Under the pieces are notes generated by a model. It was given only the letters and a program-made list of their open reading frames with translations, was not told the origin of the DNA and did not search any database. Made by a program: the position numbers and the translations under genes. Shown here in pieces: positions 6,212 through 8,876 of a stretch of 8,876 nucleotides of DNA (its first letter is position 1; each line of letters starts with the position of its first letter). Origin of the DNA: Bacillota bacterium (GTDB lineage Bacteria; Bacillota; Clostridia; Lachnospirales; Cellulosilyticaceae); NCBI GenBank assembly GCA_023393125.1, contig JAEWMQ010000093.1:1-8876 (forward strand), given 5' to 3'.

Positions 6212-7369
6212 ATGGATAAAATTCGTGTAATGAGTGTATTTGGTACAAGGCCAGAAGCTGTAAAAATGGCTCCACTTGTAAAGGAATTAGAAAAACATCA
6301 AGCCATCGAAAGTCTTGTATGTGTTACAGCTCAACATAGGGAGATGTTAGACCAAGTATTAGAGCTTTTTGATATAAAGCCTGATTATGATCTAGATATT
6401 ATGAAACAAAGACAAACACTAACAGGTATTACTAATCGTGTATTAGAAGGCTTAGATAAGGTTTTCGAAGAAGCAAAGCCTGATATTGTTTTAGTTCATG
6501 GGGATACAACAACTTCTTTTGCAGCAGCATTAGCAGCCTTTTATAAACAAATAAAGGTAGGACACGTAGAAGCAGGACTTAGAACTTATAATAAATACGA
6601 GCCATTCCCAGAGGAGATGAATCGTAAATTAACGGGTTCACTAGCAGATCTTCATTTCTCACCAACCCCTCTTGCCAAAGAAAACCTTTTACGTGAAGCA
6701 GTAAGTGAGGAGCATATTTATGTAACAGGTAATACCGTTATTGATGCCCTAAAAACAACTGTGGAAGAAGATTATAAGTTTACTGTAGAAGAGCTTAACA
6801 CTATTGATTATGCTAAGAAACGTGTAATCACCATGACAGCTCATAGAAGAGAGAACTTAGGTAAGCCACTTGAAAATATATGTGAAGCTATTAAAGAAAT
6901 TTTATTAGAAAATGAAGATACTGAACTAGTTTATGCAGTACACAAAAATCCAGCTGTAAGAGAAGTGGCATTTGGCATTTTAGGAGATTTACCTAGAGTA
7001 CACTTAGTAGAACCACTAGACCTTAAAGATATGCATAACCTTATGAAACGCTCATATCTTGTACTAACAGATTCAGGCGGTTTACAAGAAGAAGTACCAT
7101 CACTAGGAAAACCAGTCTTAGTACTTAGAAATGTAACTGAAAGACCTGAAGGGATTGAAGCAGGTACTTTAAAACTAGCAGGTATTGAAAAAGAAACCAT
7201 TCATGAGCTTACTGCAGAGTTATTAACAGATGAAGCGGTATATACAAAAATGGCACAAGCTAAAAATCCATTTGGAGATGGTGAAGCTTCAAGACGTATT
7301 GTAGAAGCTATTTTATATGAATTTGATAAAGCAGATGCTAAACCAGCAGATTACTGCTATAAAGCATAA
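6212..7369 (+). CDS. wecB: UDP-N-acetylglucosamine 2-epimerase (non-hydrolysing)
   Basis: Cytosolic enzyme (WecB/MnaA) interconverting UDP-GlcNAc and UDP-ManNAc, the precursor for ManNAc-containing wall polymers or surface polysaccharide. The 385 residues match the family length, with two Rossmann-like halves. Motifs are VFGTRPEAVKMAPL at 9-22; HREML at 42-46; VHGDTTTS at 95-102 (Asp98 matches E. coli Asp95); GHVEAGLRT at 117-125 (Glu120 matches Glu117); PFPEEMNR at 131-138 (Glu134 or Glu135 for Glu131); VTGNTVIDAL at 171-180; TAHRREN at 209-215 (His211 matches His213); and the UDP-binding TDSGGLQEE at 286-294 with NVTERPEG at 307-314. All catalytic residues appear present. It lies ahead of the ATP synthase genes, an order known in Staphylococcus and Listeria, but a strong terminator separates them here. 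The hydrolysing type is unlikely given these motifs. Confidence 0.96.
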   Translation: MDKIRVMSVFGTRPEAVKMAPLVKELEKHQAIESLVCVTAQHREMLDQVLELFDIKPDYDLDIMKQRQTLTGITNRVLEGLDKVFEEAKPDIVLVHGDTTTSFAAALAAFYKQIKVGHVEAGLRTYNKYEPFPEEMNRKLTGSLADLHFSPTPLAKENLLREAVSEEHIYVTGNTVIDALKTTVEEDYKFTVEELNTIDYAKKRVITMTAHRRENLGKPLENICEAIKEILLENEDTELVYAVHKNPAVREVAFGILGDLPRVHLVEPLDLKDMHNLMKRSYLVLTDSGGLQEEVPSLGKPVLVLRNVTERPEGIEAGTLKLAGIEKETIHELTAELLTDEAVYTKMAQAKNPFGDGEASRRIVEAILYEFDKADAKPADYCYKA

Positions 7370-7378
7370 GATTTCAGG

Positions 7379-7409
7379 CAGCTCCTTTAGAAAAAGGAGC
7401 TGTTTTTTT
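7379..7409 (+). terminator. Intrinsic terminator after wecB
   Basis: A perfect 10-bp stem (CAGCTCCTTT at 7379-7388 with its complement at 7393-7402) closes a 4-base loop and is followed at once by seven T residues (7403-7409). It begins 9 bases after the wecB stop. This is a textbook Rho-independent terminator and should end the degV-cyclase-wecB transcript. Confidence 0.95.
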
Positions 7410-7437
7410 GATATAATCTTGGTAGTACAACCAAGAT
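7409..7437 (+). promoter_or_regulatory. Extended -10 motif overlapping a palindrome
   Basis: TGA followed by TATAAT (7412-7417) forms a perfect extended -10 box directly after the wecB terminator; no good -35 box is present. The palindrome ATCTTGGT (7416-7423) / ACCAAGAT (7430-7437), with a 6-base spacer, overlaps the -10 and the expected start of transcription. It could be a repressor operator or a 5' RNA hairpin. The position could also be chance in AT-rich DNA. Confidence 0.35.
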
Positions 7438-7776
7438 ACCCTAAAAAGATAAATTCTACGATGCTACTAGTATTTAGCTAAAAAATGTATTACTTTTAGT
7501 AGTTATTGGGATAATAGTTGGAGAAATATAAAAACATACGAATATAACCCTAGAGAGATAAAGGGAGAAAATTAGCAAAAAATGTATATTATATGATGGG
7601 CTTACTAAAAACAATTCTTGTATTTTAAGGGGAAAATAACATCTAGAAAGGGGCACACATTCTTAAAAAATTGTATATTGTACAAGTATCCAAGGGTTGT
7701 TTCTCTTGAAATTTTAAAGGTTTTACTATAAAGTATAATTAATATGGATAATTATAGCGGAAGTAGGGTGTAAATT
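7410..7776. other. Intergenic region ahead of the ATP synthase genes
   Basis: About 367 bases with no credible gene on either strand. It holds the extended -10/palindrome at its left end, and two near-identical copies of TTAGC(T)AAAAAATGTAT at 7474-7490 and 7572-7587, with a looser third (AAAAAATTGTAT) at 7665-7676. It also has a small inverted repeat TTGTA/TACAA at 7671-7685 and a promoter-like stretch near 7706-7739. The only open frames are very short or lack a ribosome binding site. It probably acts as a long leader or control region for the ATP synthase operon. No known riboswitch is recognised. Confidence 0.6.
7706..7739 (+). promoter_or_regulatory. Candidate promoter of the ATP synthase operon
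   Basis: TTGAAA at 7706-7711 is a good -35 box. TATAAA at 7727-7732 follows after 15 bases, and a perfect TATAAT lies at 7734-7739 but is 22 bases from that -35. Either pairing is imperfect, yet the cluster of boxes 40-70 bases before the first ATP synthase gene, after a terminator, makes a promoter here plausible. Confidence 0.45.
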
Positions 7777-8004
7777 GTGAAAATTAGTTCATGGGCTAAG
7801 AATTTAAGTTTGATTTCCCAGTTAGGAGTTACAATGATTACACCTATTTTGATTTGTACATTTATAGGGATTTTTGTCGATGAGAAAATAGGTACATCGC
7901 CTATATTTACTCTTATTTTTATACTCTTAGGAGTAGGAGCAGCCTTTAGAAATTTATTTTATTATACCAGTAAGCAGATTAAGAAAGAGGATAAACATGA
8001 ATAA
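7777..8004 (+). CDS. AtpZ/AtpI-like small membrane protein of the ATP synthase operon
   Basis: A 75-residue protein with two predicted membrane helices (about 13-34 and 41-62) and a charged Lys/Glu/Asp tail. The pattern GIFVDEKIGTSP followed by LLGVGAAFRNLFYY is typical of the ATPase gene 1/AtpZ family encoded at the head of many F-type ATP synthase operons. Family members are linked to assembly or stability of the ATP synthase and, in some, proposed magnesium or calcium transport; the precise role here is not shown. Translation starts at GTG 7777, preceded by AGGGTG at 7765-7770, a rather weak site. The gene overlaps the next one by 8 bases, suggesting coupled translation. Length and layout are normal for the family. 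Confidence 0.85.
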   Translation: MKISSWAKNLSLISQLGVTMITPILICTFIGIFVDEKIGTSPIFTLIFILLGVGAAFRNLFYYTSKQIKKEDKHE

Positions 8005-8371
8005 CGAAATGCTTAAGAAAAATTTTATGCCTATATGCATGATATTGTTCTCATTAATTGTATATATTATAGGCATACTATTTGTGACTGACAAAATGAG
8101 TTGGACATTAGGAATTATTTTTGGACTGGTGTTTTCTTTGCTGAAGTTAAAGCTTATGCAAAATACTCTTGCAAAGGCCGTTACTATGCCAGAAGGAAGA
8201 GCACAAAAGTATGTAAATGTGCAGTATATGATTAGATATATTCTAACAGGTGTTGTACTAGTTATTGCGGCTTTAGAGCCAAGTATTCATTTATTAGGTG
8301 TGTTTTTTGGACTCATCTCCATGAAGGTAGGTGCGTATGCGCAGTTAGCCCTCAATAAAAAAGCACAGTAG
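7997..8371 (+). CDS. atpI: ATP synthase subunit I (AtpI-like)
   Basis: A 124-residue integral membrane protein with four predicted helices at about 10-30, 36-54, 77-93 and 97-118, fitting the ATP synthase I family. These accessory proteins are not part of the finished enzyme; some AtpI proteins help assemble the c-ring. Sequence conservation in this family is low, so the call rests on size, helix pattern and position between the AtpZ-like gene and the subunit a gene. ATG 7997 overlaps the preceding stop by 8 bases and is preceded by AAAGAGG at 7984-7990. A 63-base gap with a hairpin separates it from atpB. Confidence 0.82.
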   Translation: MNNEMLKKNFMPICMILFSLIVYIIGILFVTDKMSWTLGIIFGLVFSLLKLKLMQNTLAKAVTMPEGRAQKYVNVQYMIRYILTGVVLVIAALEPSIHLLGVFFGLISMKVGAYAQLALNKKAQ

Positions 8372-8376
8372 AATTG

Positions 8377-8402
8377 GCAAATAGAACCTTTGAGTTCTTT
8401 GC
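8377..8402 (+). other. Intercistronic hairpin between atpI and atpB
   Basis: AGAAC at 8383-8387 pairs with GTTCT at 8394-8398, extended by GCAA 8377-8380 with TTGC 8399-8402 across a 2-base bulge, giving about 9 bp around a 6-base loop. The following sequence is AT-rich but has no clean T run, so full termination is unlikely. It may influence mRNA processing or stability ahead of atpB. Confidence 0.45.
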
Positions 8403-8419
8403 ATATATATTTTAGATGG

Positions 8420-8425
8420 AAGGAG
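8420..8425 (+). promoter_or_regulatory. Ribosome binding site deciding the GTG start of atpB
   Basis: AAGGAG lies 9 bases before GTG 8435. Two other GTG triplets nearby (8427 and 8439) are out of the atpB frame, so 8435 is the supported start. Confidence 0.75.
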
Positions 8426-8434
8426 CGTGAGTAA

Positions 8435-8876
8435 GTGGGTGAAAATCTAGACTTTGGTGCACAATTGTATTTTAAACTCTTTGAAGTAAATGGCCAGCCT
8501 GTTTATCTAACTCAAACTATTGTGAGTACATGGCTCATTATGCTTGGACTTATCCTTGTAGCACTTATTATAAGAGTGAAAATGAAAAAGTTTAAAGAAG
8601 TGCCAGAGACAAAATTACAAACGATGATTGAAATGGTAGTGGATACGATTAATAACTTTACTATATCTAGTATGGGACCAGTAGGGAAAAGGTTCGCAGG
8701 CTACTATGGGCCATTATTAATTTATATTGCAGTTTGTAACTTATCTGGGCTTATTGGCATCAGACCACCGACAGCAGATTTTGCAACGACACTTGCCTTT
8801 GCACTCATTACATTCTTTATGATTCATGGCTTTGGTATTAAGTCAAAAGGACTTGGGTACTTTAAAGGGTTCTTAC
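8435..8876 (+). CDS. atpB: F0F1 ATP synthase subunit a (5' part, cut by window edge)
   Basis: The first 147 codons of the membrane subunit that forms the ion half-channels against the c-ring. The frame opens at GTG 8435 and stays open to the window end. The N-terminus is polar, followed by a hydrophobic helix at about 27-48 (VSTWLIMLGLILVALII), a Lys-rich cytoplasmic stretch, an amphipathic segment, then a second helix region containing the typical NLSGLIGIRPPTADFATTLAFAL motif at about 109-131. That Asn-to-PPTAD pattern identifies subunit a. The essential arginine near the C-terminal end is beyond the window, so integrity and ion specificity (H+ or Na+) cannot be judged. The remaining ATP synthase genes are expected to follow. 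Confidence 0.95.
   Translation, partial: MGENLDFGAQLYFKLFEVNGQPVYLTQTIVSTWLIMLGLILVALIIRVKMKKFKEVPETKLQTMIEMVVDTINNFTISSMGPVGKRFAGYYGPLLIYIAVCNLSGLIGIRPPTADFATTLAFALITFFMIHGFGIKSKGLGYFKGFL

Noticed and set aside
6931..7200. Minus-strand open frame of 89 codons
   Set aside because: Antisense to conserved wecB UDP-binding motifs; no recognisable protein.
7593..7628. Possible 11-residue leader peptide
   Set aside because: The nearest purine-rich site is about 26 bases upstream, too far to support initiation, and no attenuator structure follows.
7474..7656. Minus-strand open frame of 60 codons in the gene-free region
   Set aside because: No ribosome binding site before its ATG; the hydrophobic composition fits translated AT-rich non-coding DNA.
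1..8876. CRISPR array, tRNA or rRNA gene, transposase or phage genes
   Set aside because: No regularly spaced repeats, RNA gene signatures, or mobile-element proteins are visible on either strand.

Overview
The window looks like ordinary chromosome from a low-GC, AT-rich Clostridia-type Firmicute. The evidence is strong purine-rich ribosome binding sites, frequent GTG starts, a methionine synthase whose reactivation domain is a separate gene, and a wecB/mnaA gene directly ahead of an F-type ATP synthase operon. Genus cannot be fixed from the sequence. All confident genes lie on the + strand.

Region 1 (1-205): the last 28 codons of an unidentified gene, then a short AT-rich inverted-repeat element that overlaps that gene's stop codon and fills most of the gap before metF. 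Region 2 (206-4153): a compact three-gene methionine/one-carbon operon. MetF makes 5-methyl-tetrahydrofolate, MetH uses it to methylate homocysteine through cobalamin, and a separate activation-domain protein, encoded between them and overlapping metH by 11 bases, presumably repairs oxidised cobalamin using S-adenosylmethionine. MetH ends after its B12 domain, so the two proteins together make up the usual full-length enzyme. No SAM riboswitch is visible upstream.

Region 3 (4154-6174): a DegV/FakB-type fatty-acid-binding protein and, 20 bases later, a soluble GAF-like plus GGDEF diguanylate cyclase with an intact GGDEF motif and no RxxD inhibition site. A near-perfect inverted repeat precedes degV. 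Region 4 (6212-7409): a non-hydrolysing UDP-GlcNAc 2-epimerase closed by a strong intrinsic terminator. Region 5 (7410-7776): about 367 bases without a gene, holding promoter-like motifs, a palindrome and short direct repeats. Region 6 (7777-8876): the start of the ATP synthase operon (AtpZ/Atp1-like protein, subunit I, subunit a), cut by the window edge inside subunit a.

I found no mobile element genes, CRISPR array, RNA gene or clearly new system. The points most worth checking are the split MetH with its cysteine-rich activator tail, the repeat overlapping a stop codon, an 11-bp perfect hairpin inside the activator gene, and the palindromes near promoters.
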